Positions 34,650 to 43,060 of a DNA stretch of 64,000 nt are shown here, one piece after another. How positions within the stretch are numbered: position 1 is the stretch's first letter; the number at the start of each line of letters is the position of its first letter. The notes below the pieces were generated by a model. The model had not been told where the DNA came from and searched no databases. It saw only the letters and a list, made by a program, of their open reading frames with translations. The translations under genes were made by a program, and so were the position numbers. The stretch is from CAJQQY01 sp964564545 (lineage in GTDB: Bacteria; Bacteroidota; Bacteroidia; Chitinophagales; Saprospiraceae): assembly GCA_964564545.1 (NCBI GenBank), contig CAZMBP010000023.1, forward strand, positions 29,250 through 93,249, given 5' to 3'.

Positions 34650-37277
34650 ATGCAGGAACAATCAAAAACCGCAAAAGAAATTCGAGAAGAGAGAAGTTCA
34701 CTTTACCAAAAATTGGTCAAAGTGATTTGGGGTGGAGCTATTCTAGGCGTTATCGGAATAGGGATATTTTTCTTTGCGCTTTCCTTTTCAGATCTTCCAA
34801 CTTTTGAGGAGTTAGAAAATCCCAAAAACAACTTGGCGAGTGAAGTTTATGCGGCCAATGGTGAAGTTTTGGGTCGTTATTTTATCGAAAATCGAATCCC
34901 TGTCGATTTTGATCAAATCTCTGATCACATGATCGATGCCTTGCTTGCTACAGAAGATGAACGATACATGAGTCATACTGGAATTGATTTCAAAGGTCTA
35001 GGGCGAGCTGGAGTAAAAACTGTTTTACTCGGCGATAAAAGTTCTGGAGGAGCAAGTACCATCACTCAGCAGTTGGCGAAAATGTTATTTACGGACAAAC
35101 CAAGTTCGAGCTTTACCCAACGTGTTATTCAAAAATTAAAAGAATGGATCATCGCTGTTCGTTTGGAAAAACAATATACCAAACAAGAAATTGTAGCGAT
35201 GTACTTGAATAAATTTAGTTTCCTCAATGGTGCATTCGGAATCAAAGCTGCCTCTGAAATTTATTTTGGAAAAGGACAAGACGAGCTAGAATTACAAGAA
35301 GCGGCCATGCTGGTTGGAATGCTAAAAAATCCTTCCCTTTTCAATCCTATCCGTTTTCCTGACACTACTATGCATCGAAGAATGGTCGTGCTCAAGCAAA
35401 TGCAAAAAAATGATATGCTCACACAAGCGGAATATGATTCTTTGAGAAACTCACCACTAGGTATGGGGAGTTTTAAACGAAAGACTCATGACGATGGACT
35501 CGCTCCATATTTCAGAATGCACTTGCGTGAGGAATTAAAACGAATTTTAGTTGACGAAACTAAGGCTAAATTTAAGTCTGATGGCAAACCATATAATCTT
35601 TACGAAGATGGTTTGAAAATATTTACTACCATTGATCCAGTCATGCAAAAACATGCAGAAGCAGCCATGGTAGAACATATGAAAAAACAACAAAAGAAAT
35701 TCTGGAAAAGATGGAAAGGAAAAGATCCTTGGACTTATCGAGACCCGACTGATGATCGCGAACCTGAAGAAATTGAAGAAGATTTAGCGAGTAGACAACG
35801 ATCTCTAAAGAAGTTAATTCGAGGAAGTGACCGTTACGGATCACTTAGAAAAATTCATTTAAATCCTGTCATCAAAAAAATTAGTGAAGGCATCGATGGT
35901 TATGAATTACGTGATTTCGACATCGATAGAATGTTGGCCGAAGACAAAAAGAAAGGTTCGATTGCTAGATTAGTTTCTCGAAAAATTGTCCCTTCAGAGC
36001 GAGCGGTCAAATATCGAAAAATCATGAATAGCGCTGATTGGAAAACTTTAAAAACAGCTTGGAATAAACTTCAAAAAGAAGTCAAAGACGAATTTGCGAA
36101 ACCAGTTCCAATGACTGTTTTTGATTATACTCCTGAGATGGAAAAAGATACAGTAATGGCTCCCCTCGATTCCATTAAATATCATCGAATGTTTTTGCAG
36201 TTCGGATCAATGTCTGTAAATCCTTTAACGGGACATGTCAAAACTTGGATCGGCGGAATTAATCACAAGTATTTCCAGTACGATCACGTTACATCTGACC
36301 GACAAGTTGGATCAACTTTCAAACCATTTATTTATGCAACTGCGATCAATGAAATGGGAATTTCTCCATGTCAAAAAATTGCAGATATACCTTATACAAT
36401 TCATGTTGGTGAGGGTGATTTTATCCTTCAAGAAGATTGGACACCTAAAAATGCAGGAGCATACACAGGCGAAGATTTCACTTTAATTAAAGGTTTAAAA
36501 TGGTCTCAAAACACCATCTCTGTCAACTTAATGAAGCAGATGGGAAGTGTAAAGCTGGTTCGTCAGTTAGTTCACGAAATGGGCTTAGACAAAAATGCAA
36601 AACGATCAAATGGTATGTATCGAATACCTAAGGTACCTTCCATTTGTTTGGGCGCAACTGACTTGAAAGTATTTGAAATGACTGGAGCTTACACCACTTT
36701 TGCAAATAATGGTTTATATAACAAACCTATTTTTATTTCCAAAATTGAAGATAAAAATGGAAAATTAATCTATAGCGAAACTGCCCTCGAAAACTCTGCC
36801 ATCAAATCACAAGCAAACTACGTGATGCTTCATATGCTTAAAGAAGTAATGAATCAAGGCCAAGCAGATTTTAGAGGATTGAAAAGTGAGATTGGTGGAA
36901 AAACAGGAACTACTAATGATTATGTTGATGGTTGGTTTATGGGATTAACACCTGATCTAGTAACTGGAACTTGGGTTGGAGGAGAGGATCGTTGGGTTAG
37001 ATTTTTATCTATTAGAGATGGTGCTGGAGCTAAAATGGCGAGACCATTCTTTGCTAATTTTATTAGAAAATTGGAAGAAGACGAAAATGCCAATTATGAT
37101 GTAAACGCACGTTTCTATCGACCAAGAGGAGATTTAGGAATAGAATTAGATTGTTCAATTTACGAAGGAGATGATAATCCATTTGGCCCAGATGGTGATG
37201 ATGAATCATTTGGCGATCAAGAATTAGAAGATGAAGGCTTTGGAGATGAATCAGAGAATGAAGGGTTTGATGGATGA
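34650..37277 (+). CDS. Penicillin-binding protein 1A (bifunctional transglycosylase/transpeptidase)
   Basis: 875 aa. There is one membrane helix (about 29-51). The GT51 glycosyltransferase has its catalytic Glu near residue 100 (LLATEDERYMSHTGID) and GGASTITQQLAKML. The transpeptidase SxxK is near 555 (VGSTFKPFIY), SxN is in KWSQNTIS, and KTGTTN is near 750. It polymerises and crosslinks peptidoglycan at the outer face of the inner membrane. An inserted lysine/arginine-rich segment (about 340-480, with KKQQKKFWKRWKGKDPW) separates the two domains. The C-terminal tail is very acidic (DDNPFGPDGDDESFGDQELE). Both features resemble Bacteroidota PBP1A proteins. Confidence 0.95.
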   Translation: MQEQSKTAKEIREERSSLYQKLVKVIWGGAILGVIGIGIFFFALSFSDLPTFEELENPKNNLASEVYAANGEVLGRYFIENRIPVDFDQISDHMIDALLATEDERYMSHTGIDFKGLGRAGVKTVLLGDKSSGGASTITQQLAKMLFTDKPSSSFTQRVIQKLKEWIIAVRLEKQYTKQEIVAMYLNKFSFLNGAFGIKAASEIYFGKGQDELELQEAAMLVGMLKNPSLFNPIRFPDTTMHRRMVVLKQMQKNDMLTQAEYDSLRNSPLGMGSFKRKTHDDGLAPYFRMHLREELKRILVDETKAKFKSDGKPYNLYEDGLKIFTTIDPVMQKHAEAAMVEHMKKQQKKFWKRWKGKDPWTYRDPTDDREPEEIEEDLASRQRSLKKLIRGSDRYGSLRKIHLNPVIKKISEGIDGYELRDFDIDRMLAEDKKKGSIARLVSRKIVPSERAVKYRKIMNSADWKTLKTAWNKLQKEVKDEFAKPVPMTVFDYTPEMEKDTVMAPLDSIKYHRMFLQFGSMSVNPLTGHVKTWIGGINHKYFQYDHVTSDRQVGSTFKPFIYATAINEMGISPCQKIADIPYTIHVGEGDFILQEDWTPKNAGAYTGEDFTLIKGLKWSQNTISVNLMKQMGSVKLVRQLVHEMGLDKNAKRSNGMYRIPKVPSICLGATDLKVFEMTGAYTTFANNGLYNKPIFISKIEDKNGKLIYSETALENSAIKSQANYVMLHMLKEVMNQGQADFRGLKSEIGGKTGTTNDYVDGWFMGLTPDLVTGTWVGGEDRWVRFLSIRDGAGAKMARPFFANFIRKLEEDENANYDVNARFYRPRGDLGIELDCSIYEGDDNPFGPDGDDESFGDQELEDEGFGDESENEGFDG

Positions 37278-37308
37278 TGTTATAAAACATCTGTAAGTAG
37301 TGATCAAT

Positions 37309-37425
37309 GAGAAATGGGGCGGGCTAGGAATGGCGAAAAATGAGGGTGCGGGTGCTTGCAAGGTGTAAAGCATTTTTTTCGCCAAGAATTTTTGATTACT
37401 TTTTTTTTCGAATGAAAAAAGTAAT
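37309..37425 (+). repeat. Dispersed repeat, copy B
   Basis: Shares the block order of 12815-12990 (minus strand): GATCAATGAG, GGGGCGGGC, AAAAATGAGGGTGCGGGTGC, ATTTTTTTCGCCAAGAA, then the 11-bp hairpin ATTACTTTTTT/AAAAAAGTAAT (37395-37405 with 37415-37425). It lacks about 28 nt present in copy A. It lies in the gap between the PBP1A and glycosyltransferase genes. Confidence 0.8.
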
Positions 37426-37445
37426 ACGCACTAAAACAAGAGTAG

Positions 37446-37489
37446 AAAAAATGCCACTCATTTTTAAATTAAAATGAGTGGCATTTTTT
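37446..37489 (+). terminator. Intrinsic terminator downstream of PBP1A
   Basis: Perfect 19-bp stem AAAAAATGCCACTCATTTT with its complement and 6-nt loop TAAATT, followed by TATTTC. It could act in both directions. Confidence 0.88.
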
Positions 37490-37540
37490 TATTTCTATTT
37501 TTTTTAAAACAATACATTTACATTTCCTTTAAACAACAAA

Positions 37541-39037
37541 ATGAATCAAAACGAATCAAATACTTTTCGCAAATATCTCACACCAAAATGGGGGCTTTTG
37601 CTGTTAAGTCTGATTTATTTTAGCCTCCAAATTCCTTTCATCAAAGCTGACCCAGACATTCAAATCTCTTGGAGTCGTGGCGCAAATACCGACGAAGGGT
37701 TGCACGCTTCGCAAATTCGAAACTTTATCACCCATGGAAACCTTGGACTACAAGAATCTGATAACTTTATAAAAACACCTCTATTCGGAGCTTATCTTTT
37801 TGCTCCAATTGCCCTATTTGGATCTTCGCTTTCTGTTGCAAGATGGGCTATTATTGTTCCTTTTTTTCTCTTAATTTTTTGGGTAAGCTGGAAAAACCCG
37901 TATCACGTAAAACTAATGTTATTTTTTATTCCAATGGTTTTTTTAGAATATCATGTTTTTAGTTTTGCGCATTTTAGTTTGGCTGAAATGCCAAGTACGA
38001 TTTTTATTTTTTCAGGAATATTGCTTTTCGCTCAACCTTTGGAAAAAGATAAAACTTGGAAAAGAGCAGGAGGTCTAACCCTCCTTTTTTCGATGGCATA
38101 TCTTTTTAAAATTCAGTTTTTATATATCCTTCCGATTCTTCCACTTTTACTACTCGCTTATTTTTTCAAGAAAAGAGATCGAAAAAACATCCATGTAAAA
38201 AAATTGTTTTTTAGTTCAATTCTCATGGCTTTAGTTTTCGTGATTTATATTTTGGTGTGGTATTTCCCAAATCAAGATTTCTATAATTATGTGATGGTCG
38301 ATCAAACGACGAATCGATTCGCCTATTATTTTGATCTCCCAGATCATTTCCGTTGGATTAATGAAAATATATTTTTAGAAAAAAAACTACAGCCAGTTAC
38401 CGTTCTTTTTTACTTTTTATTCCCCGTAGGAGTATTGTTATTTTTTTACAAAAATTCGAATAAGTTTTATAAAAAAATATTTCTTGGTTTAAGTCTTTGG
38501 TTACTTTTAGAGTTTCACAAATTGACGATGATGTATTTGCCAACTAGATATTTGGTGAGTCTTATTTTTTGTATGGCTGCAATTAATTCGTTGGTCGTTT
38601 TTGAAATATTTCGTCTTTTACTTTTTGAAAAAAAGAATCAGAAATGGGTTTTCATACCAAGTCTTATTTTTGTCATTGCTTTATTTTTTAATTTAAAAAA
38701 CTATCACGGCGCCTACGAACGAAGAACTTTTGACATTAGAAAAATAAATCAATATTTATCAAAGTATGAATTCGGAAATCGGCCAATCATCGGTGCTTGG
38801 GCTCCCTCTTTGACTTGGAAAACAAAGGCGAAAACTTATCCTGTTTGGGGAAAATATTTTAATGATCAAGATATTTTGACAAAGCAAAAACCTGCTATCA
38901 TCATTTCAGAATTAGATGAATCAGACTCTAGTCAAGCCTACCAATCCCAAAATATCCAAATCGATCAGCATGCAGATTCGATTCGTTATTTCCAGGTCCA
39001 TAATTTCAAACTCAAAGTACTCTGGATGAAAGAGTAA
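37541..39037 (+). CDS. Polytopic membrane glycosyltransferase-like protein (GT39/ArnT-type)
   Basis: 498 aa with about ten membrane helices. After the first helix comes a large loop with an acidic DE pair (SWSRGANTDEGLHASQIRNF) like the catalytic first loop of PMT/ArnT C-type glycosyltransferases, then FIKTPLFGAYLFAP. Helix-rich segments continue to about 400, followed by a C-terminal soluble domain (ISELDESDSSQAYQSQNIQI). Such enzymes transfer sugars from polyprenyl-phosphate donors in the periplasm. Acceptor and donor are unknown. The gene is isolated from other glycan genes. Confidence 0.75.
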   Translation: MNQNESNTFRKYLTPKWGLLLLSLIYFSLQIPFIKADPDIQISWSRGANTDEGLHASQIRNFITHGNLGLQESDNFIKTPLFGAYLFAPIALFGSSLSVARWAIIVPFFLLIFWVSWKNPYHVKLMLFFIPMVFLEYHVFSFAHFSLAEMPSTIFIFSGILLFAQPLEKDKTWKRAGGLTLLFSMAYLFKIQFLYILPILPLLLLAYFFKKRDRKNIHVKKLFFSSILMALVFVIYILVWYFPNQDFYNYVMVDQTTNRFAYYFDLPDHFRWINENIFLEKKLQPVTVLFYFLFPVGVLLFFYKNSNKFYKKIFLGLSLWLLLEFHKLTMMYLPTRYLVSLIFCMAAINSLVVFEIFRLLLFEKKNQKWVFIPSLIFVIALFFNLKNYHGAYERRTFDIRKINQYLSKYEFGNRPIIGAWAPSLTWKTKAKTYPVWGKYFNDQDILTKQKPAIIISELDESDSSQAYQSQNIQIDQHADSIRYFQVHNFKLKVLWMKE

Positions 39038-39153
39038 AGGTATTAATCTGTATTGGTTTGCTAGTTTTAATGTTGACGGCAATTCTCGAAGTCTAGATTA
39101 ATACATTAATGCACAAACACATATTTTTCTTCGAATAATTAAAAGGTTTCAGC

Positions 39154-39161
39154 TATTTTTG
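39154..39161 (+). promoter_or_regulatory. Bacteroidota -7 element of the HEAT-cyclophilin gene
   Basis: TATTTTTG fits TAnnTTTG and lies 55 nt before the ATG at 39216. No TTTG -33 partner is evident. The gap 39038-39215 also carries a 10-bp inverted repeat GTATTAATCT/AGATTAATAC (39040-39104). Confidence 0.5.
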
Positions 39162-39215
39162 CGAAAACCCAAGTATCTCTTTTTTACCAAAAATCAAAAG
39201 TAAAAAACAAGCAGC

Positions 39216-41234
39216 ATGCAGAAAATGATCAAAAAATATTTCTTCTATTTGTTTTTAGGTGCGATTCTATTTTCGCAATGTATTCCTGTACAAGAAGAAG
39301 TTTTAACAGAAGTCAATTTTGATTTATCAAAACCTGAATTCCAACGTGTTTATGATTTACAAGATCGGCAAGAGGTTGACAGTTTAGTAGCATTTTTTGA
39401 CCACAAAGATCCATCTTACCGATATGCTGCAGCAATGGCTTTTGCTTCCATTAAAGATAGTTCAATCGTAAATAGTCTTGCCAAATTATTGGAAGATGAT
39501 ATCGAAGAAGTGCGAACTGCTGCTGCTTATGCCATGGGACAAATAGGTTCTAGCAAGGGAGAAAAATGGTTGACCAAAGCTTTTCAAACATATGATACGC
39601 TAGGGATTCACCATCAATTCAATTCAAATATCCTAGAGGCAATTGGAAAATGTGGATCTTTAGAATCGTTGCATTCAATGAGTACGACGAAAGAATATAT
39701 AAAAACTGACACACTTCTACTAAATGGAATGATTAAAGGAATGTATCAGTTTGGTTTACGAAAAATCACTCATCGAAAAGCAACAGATCGAGTTGTTAGT
39801 TTTTTGACAGAAAAAAATTACCCACCAAATGTGCGAATGATGGCTGCCAATTATTTGTACCGATTTCGAGTTCCAATTGATACTTTTATTCCATCACTTT
39901 TGGAGCAACTTTATGTGGAAAAAGATACACGAGTGAAGTTGCCTTTGATCCTTGCTTTGGGAAGAACACAGACTCCTCAAGCACTTGAAACACTTTTGGA
40001 ATTAATTAAGCGGGAACGAAATTATCAAGTTACTTGCAATATTATCAATGCACTTGGAAATTTTGAATATCGAAAAGTCGTAGCAGCAATTATTCCTTTC
40101 CTTCAAAGTAAAAACATTCACGTTGCCACCACCGCTGCGAATTATTTCGTCAAACATGGAAATATAAATGCAGCTCCTGAATATAGAAGAATCGCTCGGC
40201 AAAACGATTCTCTTGATTGGCACGTTTCCTCTACTCTTTACCAAGCTGCCAACAAGCACCTAAGTTTATACTCACAAGGAACTCGTTTGGCCATGCAATA
40301 TGAATTGAAAGATCAATTTAAAAATGCAACTGATGTTTATCAAAAAGCTGCAGCATTAAAAGGACTCGGTGAATACGGTCGAAATTATAAAGATATTTAT
40401 GAGTTAGGATTTACAAGTGATAAACCTGTAATTCGAACTGCAACTATCGAAGCTTTGGCGAACATTGCTCAAAACCCAAATTTTGATGCAACTTTTGGTT
40501 TTCAAAAAACTCAGGTAAAAAAAGAACTAGCCATTTATTTTCAAGAAGCCTTAGTCAAAGGAGATGCTGCAATGAAAGCAGTTGCAGCAGGAGTAATTCG
40601 AACTCCAGCTTTAGATTTCCAATCTGTCTATGACACTTTGGACTTCTTAGAGGTGGCAAAAAATGGTTTAGAAATACCAAAAGAAACTGAGACACTTTAT
40701 GAAATTCAAAAAACGATTGATTTCTTTAATGGAAAGACTTCAACTGATTTAATAAAACCAACTTTCAACCATGAGATTGATTGGAGAGTTTTTAATACCA
40801 TTGATGAAGATTCAAAAGTTGAAATCAAAACATCAAAAGGATCTATTATTTTAAAATTATTCCCAGAAGATGCTCCTGGTTCGGTGACAAACTTTGTGGC
40901 TTTGGCAAAGAGTGGATTTTATGATGGAAAAACATTTCATCGAGTCATCGCTAATTTTGTGGCACAAGGTGGTTGTCCAAGAGGCGATGGATATGGTTCA
41001 TTGGATTATACGATCCGTTCAGAGTTATCTCCATTAAATTATGACGAAGAAGGTTATGTCGGAATGGCTTCAGCTGGAAATCATACCGAAGGTACACAAT
41101 GGTTTATTACATTTGCACCGACTCCTCACTTAGATGGGCGATATACTATTTTTGCAAAAGTGGTGGATGGAATGGATGTGGTGCATCAACTGACTGTGGG
41201 TGAAAAAATTCAGCAAGTACAGATTGTGGAGTAA
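39216..41234 (+). CDS. HEAT-repeat/cyclophilin fusion (peptidyl-prolyl cis-trans isomerase), exported
   Basis: 672 aa. The export signal ends near Cys22 (LFLGAILFSQC), possibly a lipoprotein. Residues about 50-500 are HEAT-like helical repeats (YRYAAAMAFASIKDSSIVN, EEVRTAAAYAMGQIGSSKG, LPLILALGRTQTPQALETLL, IRTATIEALANIAQNP). Residues about 525-672 form a cyclophilin domain with FHRVIANFVAQGG, GSVTNFVALAKSGFYDGKTF, GMASAGNHTEGTQWFITFAP and LDGRYTIFAKV. The catalytic Arg (FHRV) and Gln (AQGG) are present, so isomerase activity is expected. The HEAT part probably recruits client proteins in the periplasm. The start may be the second Met (39225). Confidence 0.92.
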   Translation: MQKMIKKYFFYLFLGAILFSQCIPVQEEVLTEVNFDLSKPEFQRVYDLQDRQEVDSLVAFFDHKDPSYRYAAAMAFASIKDSSIVNSLAKLLEDDIEEVRTAAAYAMGQIGSSKGEKWLTKAFQTYDTLGIHHQFNSNILEAIGKCGSLESLHSMSTTKEYIKTDTLLLNGMIKGMYQFGLRKITHRKATDRVVSFLTEKNYPPNVRMMAANYLYRFRVPIDTFIPSLLEQLYVEKDTRVKLPLILALGRTQTPQALETLLELIKRERNYQVTCNIINALGNFEYRKVVAAIIPFLQSKNIHVATTAANYFVKHGNINAAPEYRRIARQNDSLDWHVSSTLYQAANKHLSLYSQGTRLAMQYELKDQFKNATDVYQKAAALKGLGEYGRNYKDIYELGFTSDKPVIRTATIEALANIAQNPNFDATFGFQKTQVKKELAIYFQEALVKGDAAMKAVAAGVIRTPALDFQSVYDTLDFLEVAKNGLEIPKETETLYEIQKTIDFFNGKTSTDLIKPTFNHEIDWRVFNTIDEDSKVEIKTSKGSIILKLFPEDAPGSVTNFVALAKSGFYDGKTFHRVIANFVAQGGCPRGDGYGSLDYTIRSELSPLNYDEEGYVGMASAGNHTEGTQWFITFAPTPHLDGRYTIFAKVVDGMDVVHQLTVGEKIQQVQIVE

Positions 41235-41257
41235 CCCCTGTCCACTAAAGGGGAACG
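41235..41257 (+). repeat. Short palindromic repeat (CCCCTG...AAAGGGG), copy 1
   Basis: CCCCTGTCCACTAAAGGGG followed by AACG, beginning the base after the stop of the HEAT-cyclophilin gene. Related copies lie at 42470-42492 and, inverted, at 42578-42598. Confidence 0.75.
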
Positions 41258-41305
41258 ATTTGAATTAGATTTTTTGAGACTCGAAAATTTTATTATATGG
41301 GCGAT

Positions 41306-41340
41306 CGTAAAACGTCAAACGTTCAACGTCAAACGAATTA
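41306..41340 (+). repeat. Dispersed ACGT-rich repeat, copy 2
   Basis: CGTAAAACGTCAAACG followed by TTCAACGTCAAACGAATTA, a degenerate run of AACGTCAAACG-like words, related in reverse orientation to 22019-22055. It lies upstream of gcvT. Confidence 0.55.
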
Positions 41341-41379
41341 AACCTTATTTATAAAAAAACTTAACCAAATATATTTTAA

Positions 41380-42483
41380 ATGAAAAGTACTCCTCTTACT
41401 CAAAAGCACATTGATTTAGGTGCTCGAATGGCAGAATTTGCAGGTTATAATATGCCAATTTCTTATGCTGGAATAAAAGAAGAACATCATGCTATTCGAA
41501 ATAGTGTAGGTGTTTTTGATGTTTCTCATATGGGTGAATTTCTGATTAAAGGAAATGGTTCTACTGAATTGATCCAAAAAGTAACTTCAAATAATGTTAC
41601 CAAACTTTCTCCAGGAGAAGCTCAATATTCTTGTTTGCCAAATCATAATGGAGGAATCGTAGATGACCTTTTGGTTTATAGATTAGAAGATGAAGATGGA
41701 GCACCTTCGTACATGTTGGTAGTAAATGCCTCAAATATTGAGAAGGATTGGAATTGGATAAAAGATCATAATGATGCAAATGTTTCGATGGAAAATATTT
41801 CTTATCGATGTGGTCTATTAGCTGTGCAAGGACCAAAAGCAGTTGAAGCTTTGCAATCTTTGACTGACGTAGATTTGAGTAGCATCAAATATTATGATTT
41901 TAAAATTGGAGAAATGGCAGGAATCAAAGATGTCATTCTTTCTGCAACTGGCTATACAGGTTCAGGTGGATTTGAGTTATATGTTAATAATGAAAACATG
42001 GTTGAACTTTGGGATGCTGTGATGGAAGCTGGGAAACCATTTGATATTCAACCAACTGGATTGGGAGCGCGTGATACTCTGAGATTGGAAATGGGATATT
42101 GCCTCTATGGAAATGATATTGATGATACCACTTCACCGATTGAAGCAGGTTTGAGTTGGATTACAAAAGTGAAAAAAGGAGACTTCAATTCTCAACCTGT
42201 CTTTGCAAAACACAAAGCTGAAGGTGTTGATAAAAAATTAGTAGGATTTGTTGTCGAAGATCGACGAGTCCCTCGACATGGATACTTACTTGAAGATAAA
42301 AGTGAAAATGGAATTGGTGTCGTGACTTCTGGAACTCAATCTCCTTCCTTGGAAATTCCAATTGGAATGGGTTATGTAAAAACTGAATTCGCTAAAGTAG
42401 GAACTGAAATTTTAGTCGTAGCAGGTAAGAAAAAATTAAATGCGAAAGTGGTCAAATTGCCCTTTTACACCCCTGCTCCCTAA
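41380..42483 (+). CDS. gcvT: Glycine cleavage system aminomethyltransferase (T-protein)
   Basis: 367 aa, usual length. Folate-binding and catalytic features are visible: MAEFAGYNMPISYAGIKEEH, FDVSHMGEFLIKGNG (including the catalytic Asp region), GGIVDDLLVYRLED, GYTGSGGFELYV, GLGARDTLRLEMGYCLYGND and the C-terminal barrel with VPRHGYLLE and IPIGMGYVKTE. It transfers the methylene group of the H-protein-bound aminomethyl to tetrahydrofolate, releasing ammonia, in the cytoplasmic glycine cleavage complex. No gcvH or gcvP is adjacent. The last residues (YTPAP) and stop codon are encoded inside a dispersed repeat (42470-42492). Confidence 0.97.
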   Translation: MKSTPLTQKHIDLGARMAEFAGYNMPISYAGIKEEHHAIRNSVGVFDVSHMGEFLIKGNGSTELIQKVTSNNVTKLSPGEAQYSCLPNHNGGIVDDLLVYRLEDEDGAPSYMLVVNASNIEKDWNWIKDHNDANVSMENISYRCGLLAVQGPKAVEALQSLTDVDLSSIKYYDFKIGEMAGIKDVILSATGYTGSGGFELYVNNENMVELWDAVMEAGKPFDIQPTGLGARDTLRLEMGYCLYGNDIDDTTSPIEAGLSWITKVKKGDFNSQPVFAKHKAEGVDKKLVGFVVEDRRVPRHGYLLEDKSENGIGVVTSGTQSPSLEIPIGMGYVKTEFAKVGTEILVVAGKKKLNAKVVKLPFYTPAP

Positions 42484-42492
42484 AGGGGAACG
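42470..42492 (+). repeat. Short palindromic repeat, copy 2, overlapping the gcvT stop
   Basis: CCCCTGCTCCCTAAAGGGG followed by AACG. The TAA inside it is the stop codon of gcvT. It matches 41235-41257 at all but a few positions. Confidence 0.75.
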
Positions 42493-42517
42493 TAATATTT
42501 AAATGTTACAAACGTTT

Positions 42518-42553
42518 AAGAGCCTATTCTTTCCATTGAAAGAATAGGCTCTT
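42518..42553. terminator. Bidirectional intrinsic terminator
   Basis: Perfect 16-bp stem AAGAGCCTATTCTTTC with its complement and loop CATT, followed by TTAATTA. It serves gcvT (plus) and the convergent small lipoprotein (minus). Confidence 0.88.
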
Positions 42554-42577
42554 TTAATTATAAAATGTTGTTCACTT

Positions 42578-42598
42578 CGTTCCCCTTTAGGGGACAGG
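42578..42598 (-). repeat. Short palindromic repeat, copy 3 (inverted)
   Basis: CGTTCCCCTTTAGGGGACAG(G) is the reverse complement of copies 1 and 2. It ends 5 nt before the stop of the minus-strand gene at 42603, so each of the three copies abuts or overlaps a stop codon. Confidence 0.75.
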
Positions 42599-42602
42599 AG
42601 TT

Positions 42603-42947
42603 TTATAGTTTTTTTATCAAATCATCTATCATTCGTTCCTCTACTTTGCAATTACTCATCAACGCTTTTTTCAATTTCGTTTTATCCACTTTTTCAGAAG
42701 TATTCTTTTTGGTACATTTTACTGCTTCGTCAAATGCCGTTCCGGCTTTTTCAACTAAATCAGTTATTGCTTGAATATTTCCTTCCATTTGAAGAACTTT
42801 AATTTCTTGATTGATTTTTACGACAGGTTGAGTGCAACTGCAAATATTATTTACTGTTTCTTCCGTCGGTGTACTTTCATCACCTGTGCAATTCGAAAAA
42901 ATAAAAGCCATGCTAAAAATGAAAACTATAGTTTTAAAATAATTCAT
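42603..42947 (-). CDS. Small lipoprotein of unknown function
   Basis: 114 aa from the ATG at 42947, where a signal peptide with lipobox IFSNC (Cys19) begins (MNYFKTIVFIFSMAFIFSNC). The longer frame from 43007 adds 20 residues that do not fit a signal. The mature part has a threonine/glutamate spacer (TGDESTPTEETVNN), a CSC pair, then amphipathic helices with two more cysteines (AVKCTKKN, LMSNCKVEERMIDDL). It could form disulfides in the periplasm. No family was recognised. It is convergent with gcvT across a shared terminator. Confidence 0.7.
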   Translation of the reverse strand: MNYFKTIVFIFSMAFIFSNCTGDESTPTEETVNNICSCTQPVVKINQEIKVLQMEGNIQAITDLVEKAGTAFDEAVKCTKKNTSEKVDKTKLKKALMSNCKVEERMIDDLIKKL

Positions 42948-43060
42948 CTGTTCAATTTTATTCGAAAATATTTTCCGAAAATAAAAAATAATTAACCAAA
43001 ACTTCAATTAAAATCAATATCAAAATGTCACTAAAATATTGATGAGAAGTGTAACTTAAT

